Positions 63,827-64,000 of a stretch of 64,000 bases of DNA are shown here, piece by piece. The stretch's first letter is position 1, and each line of letters opens with the position of its first letter. A program made the translations under genes and the position numbers. Under the pieces are notes generated by a model. It saw only the letters and a program-made list of their open reading frames with translations. It ran no database searches and was not told the origin of the DNA. The DNA comes from Tilletia caries (taxonomy: Eukaryota > Basidiomycota > Exobasidiomycetes > Tilletiales > Tilletiaceae): the NCBI GenBank assembly GCA_032718865.1, contig JALUTQ010000003.1, positions 1,022,001-1,086,000 of the forward strand, in the 5' to 3' direction.

Positions 63827-64000
63827 TGTGGATTGTACGGGGGTTGGGTTGTTACTGTGCTCGCACAGCATGGGGGAGAGGTGACGACTTCAGTACCAAG
63901 GAACAGCACACAGACACACTCACGCGCGCGCGCAGACAGCCTTCACCGCGCGCGCACTCGTCGTGTCGATGCTCACCTTTCTCTCTCTCTCTCTCCAGCG
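63827..64000. promoter_or_regulatory. 5' flank of NDUFA8 at the window edge
   Basis: 174 bases with ACACACAGACACACTCACGC, CGCGCGCGCAG and a CT run at the very end. Nothing else can be said. Confidence 0.4.

Overview
The window is 64 kb of intron-rich nuclear DNA from a fungus. Introns are mostly 45-110 bases, begin GTGAGT and end (C/T)AG, often with a CTRAY branch-like motif. Proteins carry long Ser/Pro/Ala-rich low-complexity stretches. Gene content (complex I subunit NDUFA8, calcineurin B, an NRG1-like zinc finger, an RTA1 protein, a Y-family polymerase resembling Pol iota) fits a basidiomycete, perhaps a smut-like or basidiomycete-yeast lineage. The finer placement is inference. Gene models below are hand-spliced from frame continuity and homology.

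Layout. 0-6.5 kb: the 3' end of an unknown Ser-rich protein (+), an NmrA-like protein (-) and the 8-oxoguanine glycosylase OGG1 (-). 8.2-12.5 kb: an Aim19-like protein and a seven-helix membrane protein (both +). 13.5-19.4 kb: a 1,902-residue two-finger C2H2 regulator (-). 21.9-25 kb: mitochondrial EF-G2 (+). 25.3-27.7 kb: a divergent pair, mS23 (-) and a stand-alone GNL3/Grn1 domain protein (+). 27.7-30.75 kb: three TIR elements nested inside one another, with no coding capacity. 30.9-38 kb: GLE1 (-), the ESCRT-III protein Did2/CHMP1 (+), proteasome beta1 (-), mitochondrial uS13 (+) and a twin-CX9C complex I assembly-type protein (-). 38.3-46.4 kb: a SET protein interrupted by an in-frame TGA (+), a polyQ protein (+), a mitochondrial rhodanese (+), RPN12 (-) and an alpha/beta hydrolase (+). 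47.9-54.2 kb: an RTA1-type membrane protein (-), MsrB (-), the co-chaperone Jac1/HscB (+) and calcineurin B (-). 54.8-63.8 kb: a Y-family polymerase (+), an ankyrin protein (+), a truncated inverted copy of the proteasome beta1 gene, D-2-hydroxyglutarate dehydrogenase (-) and NDUFA8 (-).

Most genes are housekeeping. A notable share serve mitochondria: EF-G2, mS23, uS13m, NDUFA8, the CX9C protein, rhodanese, Jac1, MsrB, D2HGDH and Aim19. Two proteasome genes (PRE3, RPN12) and two DNA-damage genes (OGG1, the Y polymerase) are also present. Many neighbours are divergent over 190-400 bp and probably share promoters. No operon, CRISPR array, rRNA or convincing tRNA was seen.

The most unusual content is the nested transposon stack, the very small exons (4 nt in calcineurin B, 7 nt in PRE3), the PRE3 pseudogene about 24 kb from its parent, the TGA inside an otherwise intact SET domain, and inverted repeats near both ends of the OGG1/Aim19 spacer.
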